Shown here: piece by piece, positions 31,834 through 39,984 of the stretch
Layout of the letters: the number at the start of each line of letters is the position of its first letter
Numbering within the stretch: position 1 is the stretch's first letter
Virus record (IMG/VR): IMGVR_UViG_3300033050_000049
Span: 1-42,568 of that record
DNA: 42,568 nt
Direction: 5' to 3' (one strand)
Origin: a virus
Position numbers and translations under genes: made by a program
The notes under the pieces: model-generated
Database searches by the model: none
What the model was told of the DNA's origin: nothing
The model's input: the letters and a program-made list of their open reading frames with translations, nothing else

Positions 31834-34170
31834 ATGCACCCTGAAAAATTGATAGAGTATCACCAGTTTGTTAACTGGTCTTATTTGCCGGATAAAAATG
31901 GCGAATTACAAAAAGTGCCTATCGATCTGGCTACTCTACTACCTGTAAACGCCCACAACTCTGCAAACTGGATGTCTTATGACAAAGCAAGTGCATTATC
32001 CGGCAACGTGGCATTTGTACTATCAGATGATGACCCATTTTGGTGTTTAGATATTGATCATTGTATAAACCCAACAACTGGGTCTATTGACGAGAGAGTG
32101 AAACTCTGGGCGCATGATCGATTTTCCGGTGCTTACGTTGAGACGTCGACATCCGGTGAGGGCATACATATTTGGGGATGTGGTGATCCACCGCTGAATC
32201 ATAAGTGTCGATTTGATAATGTTGAGTTTTACACTCGATTACGCGCTATGGCTCTCGGTACACCAATATCTGGCAACATCTGGTTAGATTGGACCAAGGC
32301 GTTAAAACAACACATACCTGAAAAACCCACAAACGAATCGAGCTTTTCGGGTGAAGTAGATGACACATTACACCCTGACGCTGTACCCCCTGAAACTGAC
32401 ACTAGATTAATGGAATTATTATTTCGCGAAAATATGCTGAATCAAGCGCTTTACGAAGGTAATAGTGAAATACTGGGTGCACGCTATTTAAAGCAAAAGG
32501 ATAGTATAAAATGTGGATTCGACCACTCGGCTGCTCGATTGGCATTACTCGGGAAATTGGCGTTTTATACAGGTAATAACCGAGCACGTATGCAACATTT
32601 ATTTTTACAATCCCCGTTAGTGCAACGTTGGCAACATTGGCCACAACACTTACGATTAAAAGAGCTTAACCGTGCGTGTGGGTCGACGGTCTACAGTCGT
32701 GGGGGAGTCCAGGGACAAAGTGAAGGATTAGAAGCACCACGTGTTGAGTCAGCGACCTGGTCTAATAATGAGGTTACAGATAAGGGGGTTATAATGAGCG
32801 GGCGAGCATGGTTAACTAACGAGATTTACCCCAACCGACTATCCGAATTTTTTGATGATTTTAGATTGATGACTGAATCGGGGAAAGTGCTAGAAGTATC
32901 TACGGGCAATGTTTATAACCGCACAACTTTTAATGATAGTTTTAATACTAACGGTTTTGTTTTTATATTGAGTGTTAACCCCCGCAAAGTGACTGACAAA
33001 CCTTTCGAAGCTTTTAGTCGTACACCGTTGCCGTCACACAAGGCGATGTATGCTGATTTACAACCTCTCACTATTTCCGGCTCAATAAGTAAGAGAGATA
33101 ATATTAGTTATTGTAATGTATATCAACGACCCGCAATGGTGAAAGGTGATGTAACTAAGTTTCTTAATTTAGTTAGCACACTTTATGTTAAAGATCAGGA
33201 CATGTTGCTTGATTATATGGCCCATGTGATACAACATCCTGACGTAAAAATGGGGTGGGTGCCAATATTACAAGGCCCGGAGGGGTGTGGTAAATCAATC
33301 ATTTTAACTGTACTTAGGCGGTGCGTTGGTGCCAAATACTCAACACCTATCGCTAATGAACAATTGGGTGAGGATAAAAATGGGTGGATAGAAAATATAT
33401 TAGTGGGGACTGTCGATGAATTTAAGATTGATGACCCCAAGGCGCTAAGTAGACTGATGAACTATATTGGTGACCCTGAAATTCAACTACGCGCAATGTA
33501 TCAAGACGCGCGCGCAATTAAGAATTCTGTCAACTTTCTGCTGGCCACAAATCACAAAAACTCGGTAAAAATCAATACTAATTCACGTCGTTGGGCACCT
33601 CTATTTGCTAGAGTACAAACGTTTAATGAGATGTTAGATGCCGGACTTAATGCTAATTATTATGTGGCATTGGGGGCTTGGCTGCAAGATACGGGGTATT
33701 CTAATATTAATTATTATTTAATGAATCGGGATGTGCCCAATTTGGACATCACCCGCGCACCGCGCACCAGTTCTACCCCGCTTGCAATTATCGAATCTTA
33801 CACCAGTTTCCAACGCGCTGTAATGGACGCGATAGACTGTAAGCAGTTAGGTTTCACGGATGGTGTGATTGTAAGTCACGAGCTAAGGCGGTTAGTCAAT
33901 GAGAGCACAGGCAAGCCTGTTTGCCCCTATCTCACAACTAAACCTCTTGAAATGTTAGGTTACAGACTGCACCCTAGTCTACTAAACGGTCGTGCAAATA
34001 ACAAACTAAAGTTAGACGGGAGTTTAGGTGTGTCAGCACCAACGTTATATTTTAAAATTGGTCATCAACTACTGGCGGTGACCGATGCCAGTGTGATATC
34101 AACCCGTGTTGAAACAATTTGGCAGTCGGCACTTGACGAAACATCAAATGTTGTATATCCCAAATTTTGA
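31834..34170 (+). CDS. Primase-polymerase with SF3-like helicase domain
   Basis: The 778-residue protein has two parts. The N-terminal archaeo-eukaryotic primase domain shows CLDIDHC (acidic pair D73 and D75) and SGEGIHIWG (108-116). A middle segment, ARLALLGKLAFYTGNN, is typical of these proteins. The C-terminal DUF5906-type helicase has Walker A GPEGCGKS (481-488), Walker B ILVGTVDEF (522-530), a sensor LLATNHKN (569-576) and SRRW (584-587). It resembles the NrS-1-type primase-helicases and should unwind and prime the phage origin. Confidence 0.85.
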   Translation: MHPEKLIEYHQFVNWSYLPDKNGELQKVPIDLATLLPVNAHNSANWMSYDKASALSGNVAFVLSDDDPFWCLDIDHCINPTTGSIDERVKLWAHDRFSGAYVETSTSGEGIHIWGCGDPPLNHKCRFDNVEFYTRLRAMALGTPISGNIWLDWTKALKQHIPEKPTNESSFSGEVDDTLHPDAVPPETDTRLMELLFRENMLNQALYEGNSEILGARYLKQKDSIKCGFDHSAARLALLGKLAFYTGNNRARMQHLFLQSPLVQRWQHWPQHLRLKELNRACGSTVYSRGGVQGQSEGLEAPRVESATWSNNEVTDKGVIMSGRAWLTNEIYPNRLSEFFDDFRLMTESGKVLEVSTGNVYNRTTFNDSFNTNGFVFILSVNPRKVTDKPFEAFSRTPLPSHKAMYADLQPLTISGSISKRDNISYCNVYQRPAMVKGDVTKFLNLVSTLYVKDQDMLLDYMAHVIQHPDVKMGWVPILQGPEGCGKSIILTVLRRCVGAKYSTPIANEQLGEDKNGWIENILVGTVDEFKIDDPKALSRLMNYIGDPEIQLRAMYQDARAIKNSVNFLLATNHKNSVKINTNSRRWAPLFARVQTFNEMLDAGLNANYYVALGAWLQDTGYSNINYYLMNRDVPNLDITRAPRTSSTPLAIIESYTSFQRAVMDAIDCKQLGFTDGVIVSHELRRLVNESTGKPVCPYLTTKPLEMLGYRLHPSLLNGRANNKLKLDGSLGVSAPTLYFKIGHQLLAVTDASVISTRVETIWQSALDETSNVVYPKF

Positions 34171-34179
34171 TGATATAAT
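34151..34179 (+). promoter_or_regulatory. Sigma70-type promoter inside the primase 3' end
   Basis: TTGTAT (34151-34156) and a perfect TATAAT (34174-34179) are separated by 17 bases, and a small palindrome, ATTAC-A-GTAAT (34182-34192), follows. It stands 34 bases before the start of the helix-turn-helix gene, which may control itself here. Confidence 0.6.
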
Positions 34180-34213
34180 AAATTACAGTAATGAATGTTG
34201 GGGGGTATACGAA

Positions 34214-34408
34214 ATGAAAAAACTTTTTAAAAACTTAGAAGCGCGATGCACAACGGTGGCGGCAACCAGTAAATTGTTGGGCATTTCGGCGTCCGGGTAT
34301 TTTCAAATGCGAAAAGGCACCACCCCTGTTCCGCGTTACATAAAAAAATCAGTAAAAGCTCACTTGGCATTGAGTGAGCTAGAATTTTTAAAATTACTCG
34401 ATCATTAA
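34214..34408 (+). CDS. Small helix-turn-helix regulator
   Basis: The 64-residue protein has a YdaS/Cro-like fold: ARCTTVAATSKLLGISASGY, then FQMRKGTTPVPRYI. The start at 34214 is chosen because GGGGGG lies just upstream and a promoter precedes it; the longer reading would lie inside the primase gene. It is the third such regulator in the genome and may set the switch to the downstream replication genes. Confidence 0.6.
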   Translation: MKKLFKNLEARCTTVAATSKLLGISASGYFQMRKGTTPVPRYIKKSVKAHLALSELEFLKLLDH

Positions 34409-34436
34409 ACACAACCAAATAAAGAGAGGATTTGAT

Positions 34437-34955
34437 ATGTATCAATTAACGGTTAGTTTTGACTCAATCGCACAATTGCAAAAATTTATTAACGATAGTA
34501 GTTTTGATCCACAAGCTGTTAACACACCCGCACCGGTTATTATCCCCGCACTCGACGTTAACAATACCCCGTGGGATATACGGATACATAGCAGCGGCAG
34601 GAGTGTCACCGCTGCTGGTGTGTGGGTTAAACGGCGAGGGGTAGATAAAGAAGTCTATGATCAAGTGATGCTTGATATCGCAACGGTGATACCTGAACCC
34701 GCGGCACCCGAACCGCTTGCACCCGAACCGCTTGCACCTGAACCCGCGCAAGCGGTAATACGTTACGAAAACATGCAAGAAGCACTTGCACAGTTAGCAA
34801 ATGTGGTATCTAAGGTTATTGGTGAAGGTGCAGTGTTACCTCAGGATATTATGGGTGAGTATAAAAAATGCGGGGTGGACAATCTTGATCAACTTAATAG
34901 TGACCTGACACTGGTTAATAATGCTATTGAGCATTTTGGGTCTAAAAGTGCATAA
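34437..34955 (+). CDS. Conserved phage protein of unknown function with PEP linker
   Basis: The 172-residue protein has the recurring pattern NTPWDIRIHSSGRS and AGVWVKRRGVD (about residues 43-71), found in a widespread phage family of unknown function. A proline/glutamate linker with repeats (EPLAPEPLAPEP) follows at about 85-105, then a helical C-terminal part. AGAGAGGA precedes the ATG. It is encoded just before the DUF2800 gene and is probably part of the recombination/replication set. Confidence 0.65.
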   Translation: MYQLTVSFDSIAQLQKFINDSSFDPQAVNTPAPVIIPALDVNNTPWDIRIHSSGRSVTAAGVWVKRRGVDKEVYDQVMLDIATVIPEPAAPEPLAPEPLAPEPAQAVIRYENMQEALAQLANVVSKVIGEGAVLPQDIMGEYKKCGVDNLDQLNSDLTLVNNAIEHFGSKSA

Positions 34956-36009
34956 GTTACGTATGTCAGCGGCACCGCGATGGACAATGTGTGCGGCTAG
35001 TGCGTCGATGGAATGGGGTGAACCCAACATTAGCAATGATGCAGCACGGGAAGAGACCGCGGCACATTGGGTGCTGGAATCGGATGGTGATGTTGATGGT
35101 TGTGCGCCCAACGGGTTTGTGATTGATGATGAAATGATCAGACATGCAAGAGATGCTTTGGTATATTTAAAGGGGTTAGTGAATCGCGGAAAAATAGAGA
35201 AAGAGCAAGTGGTATCGGTGGTGACCCCAGGCGGCTGCACTATAACTGACACTTGTGATATCCGCATGCAAACCTCTGGGTATTTACTTATTGCGGATTA
35301 TAACTACGGTTGGCGGTTAATTGATAGTTGGACTCAAGCTTTAGGTTACGCGGTTGCATCACTGCGTGGGAGGTCCATACCTAACTATATCGAGTTGATG
35401 ATTTTACAACCCAGACCCTGGCACCCTGAGGGGTCGTATCGAAGTAAGATAATGACTGCACGGGAATTTACACTCGAGCGAGATAAATTCTTGAAATCCG
35501 CGGATGATACTTACTTACAAAACCCGGAAATGGTGACGGGGAAGCATTGTAAAATGTGTAAAGCAGCGCATAAGTGCCCGGCATTGCGCAGCGCGGGTTT
35601 GTCAGCTATTGATACATACTCCGGTTTGTCAATACTCGAAGATTTGCCGGCGGTCGACTTAAGTCGGGAGTACGATCAAACGGTCAAAATCTCAGACATT
35701 ATTAGTAAACGTAAAGATGTCCTAGCTCGTCAAATTAAGGATCGTATGTCAAAAGGTGAGTATATACCTGACTATTCGCTTGTTGAAAAATTAAGTAATC
35801 GAGCTTGGTCGGACGCTGAGCAAGCAAAAACATTATCTGCACTAATTGGGATTGATATCACAACCCAGTCATTATTAACACCGGCGCAAGCGATTAAAAA
35901 GGGTGTACCAAAAGCAGTGGTGTCAGAATTAACTGTTCGCAAATTATCAAGTCGTCAACTTGTAAGAGTTGACGTGTCTAAAAAAGCAAGAGAGGTATTT
36001 AAAAAATGA
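34948..36009 (+). CDS. DUF2800 (RecB/Cas4-like) nuclease-fold protein, Lys replaced
   Basis: The 353-residue protein begins at a GTG overlapping the previous stop region and reads VHKLRMSAAPRWTMCAAS, the usual DUF2800 opening. The RecB-like core shows EETAAHW, then ITDTCD and LLIADYNYGW, where family members normally have D-x-K; here the lysine position is asparagine. WTQALGYA supplies the Q-x-x-x-Y region, and HCKMCKAAHKC is the metal or Fe-S cysteine site. It may have lost nuclease activity and act as a DNA-binding partner of the next protein. Confidence 0.75.
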   Translation: MHKLRMSAAPRWTMCAASASMEWGEPNISNDAAREETAAHWVLESDGDVDGCAPNGFVIDDEMIRHARDALVYLKGLVNRGKIEKEQVVSVVTPGGCTITDTCDIRMQTSGYLLIADYNYGWRLIDSWTQALGYAVASLRGRSIPNYIELMILQPRPWHPEGSYRSKIMTAREFTLERDKFLKSADDTYLQNPEMVTGKHCKMCKAAHKCPALRSAGLSAIDTYSGLSILEDLPAVDLSREYDQTVKISDIISKRKDVLARQIKDRMSKGEYIPDYSLVEKLSNRAWSDAEQAKTLSALIGIDITTQSLLTPAQAIKKGVPKAVVSELTVRKLSSRQLVRVDVSKKAREVFKK

Positions 36010-36785
36010 GTGAAAAATTATATATAATCACACCGGTCGGCCGTATTGTACAAGGTCATCCCATGGAGCCAAACACAAAAGGATATAACGGTAATGTAGC
36101 GGTTAACAAAAATGGAGACCCTAAAACTAGTTATTTCTTTTCGCTTGCAATCGAAAAAGTAAACCCCGATTGGCTTAACTTTTGGCAACAAATAATTGAT
36201 TATACTCACCAGGTCTACCCGGGTGGTGAATCAAATGCGGTAACATTTAAATGGAAGTATTTGGATGGTGATTCGCTGGATCACGCAGGGAAGGATGGGT
36301 TTGCGGGGTGTCATGTCCTTAAATTATCACAGGGGTTTGTACCGACTCTCGTTGATAAGACAGGCAATGGCATGGATGGTACACAGTTAAATCGTGGGGA
36401 TTTTGTGAGAGCACAAATTAGTGTTGGGCCGAACCGTGAGAATGCACCAAATACGGGTATATTTTTGAACCCCTCGATGGTGCAACATGTTGCGTTTGGT
36501 ACAGCAATATCGGCGGGGCCGGATGCGGGGGAAGTTTTTGGTAATGCGCAAATAGGCTATGTGCCCGCTAGTGCGAGTCAATCCCCGGTTGCGCCGGTGC
36601 AAGGATTACCGGGTATGCCGGCGCCGGTTGCTCAGGTTGCGCCGGTGCAAGGATTACCGGGTATGCCAGCGCCGGTTGCACCGGTTGCTCAGGTTGCGCC
36701 GGTGCAAGGATTACCGGGTATGCCAGCACCCGCATATGATTATCTAACCCCAAATACAGTGTATGATGACGACATACCTTTTTAA
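36006..36785 (+). CDS. ssDNA-binding protein, DUF2815 family, with SSB-like tail
   Basis: The 259-residue protein has an N-terminal DUF2815-type OB-like domain (about residues 1-185), with PKTSYFFSLAIEKVNPDWL, then GCHVLKLSQGF and GIFLNPSMVQHVAFG. A repeated proline/glycine linker follows (about 195-242). The C-terminus ends YDDDIPF, the same tip as E. coli SSB. In SSB that tip docks helicases, nucleases and polymerase subunits. The gene overlaps the DUF2800 gene (ATGA), and the two are a known pair. Confidence 0.85.
   Translation: MSEKLYIITPVGRIVQGHPMEPNTKGYNGNVAVNKNGDPKTSYFFSLAIEKVNPDWLNFWQQIIDYTHQVYPGGESNAVTFKWKYLDGDSLDHAGKDGFAGCHVLKLSQGFVPTLVDKTGNGMDGTQLNRGDFVRAQISVGPNRENAPNTGIFLNPSMVQHVAFGTAISAGPDAGEVFGNAQIGYVPASASQSPVAPVQGLPGMPAPVAQVAPVQGLPGMPAPVAPVAQVAPVQGLPGMPAPAYDYLTPNTVYDDDIPF
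36588..36729 (+). repeat. Tandem repeat in the ssDNA-binding protein linker
   Basis: Three copies of a unit beginning GTTGCGCCGGTGCAAGG start at 36588, 36636 and 36693. The spacing is 48 bases, then 57, because the middle unit has nine extra bases. Each encodes VAPVQGLPGMPAP. Synonymous sites are nearly unchanged, so the expansion is recent. Confidence 0.9.
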
Positions 36786-36793
36786 CAACTCTG

Positions 36794-36819
36794 TAACCAC
36801 CCTGAAATTGGGGTGGTTA
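36794..36819 (+). terminator. Terminator between the DUF2815 gene and polymerase
   Basis: A 9-base stem (TAACCACCC, 36794-36802, and GGGTGGTTA, 36811-36819) with an 8-base loop lies in the 56-base gap, followed by the short T-rich TTTACC. It may be a partial terminator or an attenuator that lowers polymerase expression. No promoter is obvious after it. Confidence 0.6.
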
Positions 36820-36841
36820 TTTACCGAGAGGGGATATTAAA

Positions 36842-38770
36842 GTGTATGAAATTTATGATATAGAAACATACCCGAATTGTTTTACGTCAACACACTACAA
36901 CGTGCAAACCGGTAAATGTGTGACGTTCGAAATATCGGGGCGGCGCAATGATCTGTGGGATCTTATCGCACATTTACGTGGGTTAGTCCTAACTAACACT
37001 TACCTAGTTGGGTTTAACAATGTGCATTTTGACTGGCCGGTTCTTTCGCGGGTGTTGCAAAATGATACGATTGGGGTTAGTGAGCTTTATGTCCGCGCAC
37101 AAGCTATAATTGATAGCGATAACTCATACGAGTTTGTGGATTGGGAACCACAGGTTTCCCAAATAGACCTGTATAAAATACATCATTTTGATAACCAAGC
37201 GAAGCGTACATCACTTAAATCACTCGAAATTAATATGATGATGCAAAGCATTCAAGACATGCCGATAGCGCCAGGGACGACGCTATCGTTCGAGCAAATG
37301 GATGAGCTGCGCGAGTATAATCAACACGATGTGTTAGCCACATCGATATTTTTCGAATACTCCCGACCTCAAATTGAATTCAGATTGTCGTTAGGTAAAC
37401 ACACGCTTAATAGCAATGATACTAAAATAGGTAAGGACTATTTTATAAAAAGGCTGGAGTTAGAGAAACCCTATAAGCAATCACCCCGCGACTCAATACC
37501 GCTGGGTGATGTGATATTTTCTTATATTGACTTTGCAACACCCGATCTTAAGCGAATGCTCGAATATTTAAAGACGATTGAAATTGTTGGTACAAAAGAC
37601 AGCTTTAAACCACTTACACCTACAATCGGCAATCTTACAGTGACAATTAGACAGGGGGGTATACACGGGTCTGTGAGTAGCGAGACAATACGCGCAACTG
37701 ACACTCATGCGATTATAGACATCGATGTGGCGAGTTATTACCCGAGTTTGTCAATATCTAACGACTTATACCCTGGTCATTTGGGTCACCGCTTTTGCGA
37801 TATTTACAGGGAAGCTAAAAAAAATAGGCAATCGTACGATAAAAAAGACCCACGAAATGGGATGCTAAAGTTGGCACTAAATGGCGTTGGTGGTGACAGT
37901 GGGAGTCCTTATAGTCCATTTTATGACCCGCAGTACACAATGAGCATAACAATCAACGGTCAATTACTGTTGTGTAAATTAGCCGAGATATTGACCATGC
38001 ATATCGCTGATCTGCGGCTTTTACAAATTAATACAGATGGTATGACCGTACTGGTTAATCGTAATGACCTCACACGTATGCGGGAAATGATGCGGCAATG
38101 GGAAAGGTGGGCGCGAGGATTAGAATTAGAAGAAGTCGAGTACTCATCCATGTTTATCCGTGATGTCAATAATTATACGGCTGTTAAAGTTAGTGGTGGT
38201 GTTAAACGCATCGGTGAGTTTTGTCATGAAACCGCGAGAGAAAACCCCGCAACACGAGAAGTGTTGTGGTATAAAGATCACAGTGCGCTGGTTATACCTA
38301 AAGCCGTTGAGGCTTATTTGCTGCGTGGAGTAGACCCGGTTAAGTTTATAACTAATCACACACAGGGTTTTGATTTTATGCTAAAGGCCAAGGTACCTAA
38401 GAATAGTTATTTATTACTAGGTGGAGATAAAATTCAGAACACATCACGGTATTATGTCAGCAAGGTTGGTGATCAACTAACTAAAGTTAGTCCGCCAACA
38501 ACTGGGTATGAAATTGGTTGGTTTAAAAAAGCGAACGGTGTTAGTGAATGTGATTACTTTAGTGTGTCACCCACTGACCATGACCCTCGATATCACACTA
38601 AAAACAAATCAAAATACACCCAGCGCTCAACTGACTTTGAAGCCGGTTGGTTTGTGAGTTTGTGCAATGATGCACAAGATTTTAACCCGCTTAACATTAA
38701 TATCGAATATTACGCTAAACGGGCTTGGACATTAATTAATAACGTTAATCCTCACCAATCGCATCAATAG
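36842..38770 (+). CDS. DNA polymerase, family B, with proofreading domain
   Basis: The 642-residue protein has a DEDDy exonuclease: YDIETY (D6, E8), GFNNVHFDWPVL (D64) and YNQHD (Y159, D163). The polymerase part has motif A DIDVASYYPS (293-302), motif B KLALNGVGGDSG (about 343-354) and motif C INTDGM (396-401), where the first usual aspartate is asparagine. It starts at a GTG (36842) after GAGAGGGGA. Its 3' end overlaps a small minus-strand gene by 26 bases, where the two units converge. Confidence 0.85.
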   Translation: MYEIYDIETYPNCFTSTHYNVQTGKCVTFEISGRRNDLWDLIAHLRGLVLTNTYLVGFNNVHFDWPVLSRVLQNDTIGVSELYVRAQAIIDSDNSYEFVDWEPQVSQIDLYKIHHFDNQAKRTSLKSLEINMMMQSIQDMPIAPGTTLSFEQMDELREYNQHDVLATSIFFEYSRPQIEFRLSLGKHTLNSNDTKIGKDYFIKRLELEKPYKQSPRDSIPLGDVIFSYIDFATPDLKRMLEYLKTIEIVGTKDSFKPLTPTIGNLTVTIRQGGIHGSVSSETIRATDTHAIIDIDVASYYPSLSISNDLYPGHLGHRFCDIYREAKKNRQSYDKKDPRNGMLKLALNGVGGDSGSPYSPFYDPQYTMSITINGQLLLCKLAEILTMHIADLRLLQINTDGMTVLVNRNDLTRMREMMRQWERWARGLELEEVEYSSMFIRDVNNYTAVKVSGGVKRIGEFCHETARENPATREVLWYKDHSALVIPKAVEAYLLRGVDPVKFITNHTQGFDFMLKAKVPKNSYLLLGGDKIQNTSRYYVSKVGDQLTKVSPPTTGYEIGWFKKANGVSECDYFSVSPTDHDPRYHTKNKSKYTQRSTDFEAGWFVSLCNDAQDFNPLNINIEYYAKRAWTLINNVNPHQSHQ

Positions 38771-38921
38771 CACTTTGGGTTTCATCACGCAACTCAAGCA
38801 ATCGCTCAGGCGTGATGGGACCGCGTTCGCGCGCTTGTGCAAATCGGGTGGCACTGATATTGTAAGATTCTAATAGACGTAAACCAGCCTCAGCTACCGC
38901 CAATATTGCTATTGCATTCAT
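38745..38921 (-). CDS. 58-residue protein at the end of the lysis cassette
   Basis: A short frame starting at an ATG that overlaps the lipoprotein stop (ATGA) encodes 58 residues: a helical, alanine-rich start (MNAIAILAVAEAGLRLLE) and TRFAQARERGPITPERLLE, then an acidic end. It has no family I recognise. The tight overlap and the length of the open frame support a real gene. It converges with the polymerase gene, overlapping its 3' end. Confidence 0.6.
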   Translation of the reverse strand: MNAIAILAVAEAGLRLLESYNISATRFAQARERGPITPERLLELRDETQSAIDAIGED

Positions 38922-39262
38922 TCTGACACCTCGTTTCTAATCAGCTGCGTGATCGACAGCGCGCGGGAAACTTTAGATTGCGCACCCTCGGCATCAATAA
39001 CACACGGGGGGTTGACGGTAACAACGCACATCAATGCTTCAGCTTGTCGCACCGAATTGGTAGCAATTTGTAGTTTACTTTTAACTGCCAGCGCCTGCGC
39101 GAGTGTGATGCCGCCACCCCGTCTTGCCAACTCTGTTTGTTTTGCAGTTTCGGTGATTTGGATATAAGCGAAGGTGATACTGTCAATCGGGCTGTTGATT
39201 TGAGGCGCTGACCCACATGCCACAACCAACAGTAACGCGGCGGTCAGTATTAGTTTATACAT
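38918..39262 (-). CDS. Lysis-cassette lipoprotein
   Basis: The 114-residue protein has a lipoprotein signal, MYKLILTAALLLVVAC, with the acylated cysteine at residue 16. A helical, polar body and a cysteine pair near the C-terminus (LMCVVTVNPPC) follow. Similar small lipoproteins occur beside phage lysis genes and may act as an outer spanin-type or lysis-timing factor. It starts at 39262, inside the end of the holin gene; the longer upstream reading is not supported. Confidence 0.65.
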   Translation of the reverse strand: MYKLILTAALLLVVACGSAPQINSPIDSITFAYIQITETAKQTELARRGGGITLAQALAVKSKLQIATNSVRQAEALMCVVTVNPPCVIDAEGAQSKVSRALSITQLIRNEVSE

Positions 39263-39428
39263 TTTTCTTGTCCGGGGAAAATGCGCCGAGAAGACCAACA
39301 CCAGCCAATCCAATAACCACGATTGATTCAATTTGATCGGGCGAAAGCATCACACCAAATGACATAACTAATGCGATAATGCCACGCCACGTTGAAGCTT
39401 CGCTTGCTCGTTCCAGTAAATAGTTCAT
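39255..39428 (-). CDS. Small holin
   Basis: The 57-residue protein has an amphipathic start (MNYLLERASEASTWRG) followed by two hydrophobic segments (about 17-32 and 37-51) and a charged C-terminus (SPDKKNV), the usual layout of small phage holins that make pores for the lysozyme. It begins 4 bases after the lysozyme stop (start at 39428 rather than the longer 39506 reading) and overlaps the lipoprotein start. Confidence 0.7.
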   Translation of the reverse strand: MNYLLERASEASTWRGIIALVMSFGVMLSPDQIESIVVIGLAGVGLLGAFSPDKKNV

Positions 39429-39432
39429 AATT

Positions 39433-39984
39433 TTAACCCTCATTATCATCGTATGCACGGCGATACCATCCGCGCTTGTATTTAGCCAACATTGGCTTTC
39501 TAGCAATAATTATTCGATAGACCGCTGCTTGTTCAGACCTAAATGCAATTAGTAACTGCTTGGGGTCTGCCTTGTTAATCGCCTTTAAACTTTTAGGGCC
39601 GAACTTCCCGTCTGAGACCAGATAAGCGCCAGTCGCTCTAACCGCACGCTGCATACATCGAGTGGCTTGTGACGCCCCCATGTTTACAGCGGTGTCAAAA
39701 AGTTTATTAATAACAGTCTGACTAACTATATGATTATAGTTAGTATTTTTAAAAAAGTACCGATAATAAAAATCATATGCATCACCGCGACTTAGTGATT
39801 TAACATCATCTATGTCAATGTCACCATCTCGGTCAATATCAAACCGCAAGTCATTAATTTTAGCTAATGTGCGTAAGGATATCCCCCACTTTGTAGCACC
39901 GCCGGGATCATCACCATCATTAGTAAATGTGTGGCCACCCTCGCGAGGGAGCATAAAATTAAATGCAGGCTGAAATTTAACCAT
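39433..39984 (-). CDS. GH108 endolysin with EF-hand-like insert
   Basis: The 183-residue protein is a glycoside hydrolase 108-type lysozyme. The catalytic glutamate is E15 in REGGH, followed by DDPGGATKWGIS (25-36). An EF-hand/dockerin-like calcium loop (DIDRDGDIDIDD, 49-60) sits next, as in many phage members. A C-terminal peptidoglycan-binding part (about 110-170) has GKFGPKSLKAIN. It cuts the cell wall at lysis. The TAA/ATG junction with the fibre gene suggests coupling. Confidence 0.85.
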   Translation of the reverse strand: MVKFQPAFNFMLPREGGHTFTNDGDDPGGATKWGISLRTLAKINDLRFDIDRDGDIDIDDVKSLSRGDAYDFYYRYFFKNTNYNHIVSQTVINKLFDTAVNMGASQATRCMQRAVRATGAYLVSDGKFGPKSLKAINKADPKQLLIAFRSEQAAVYRIIIARKPMLAKYKRGWYRRAYDDNEG

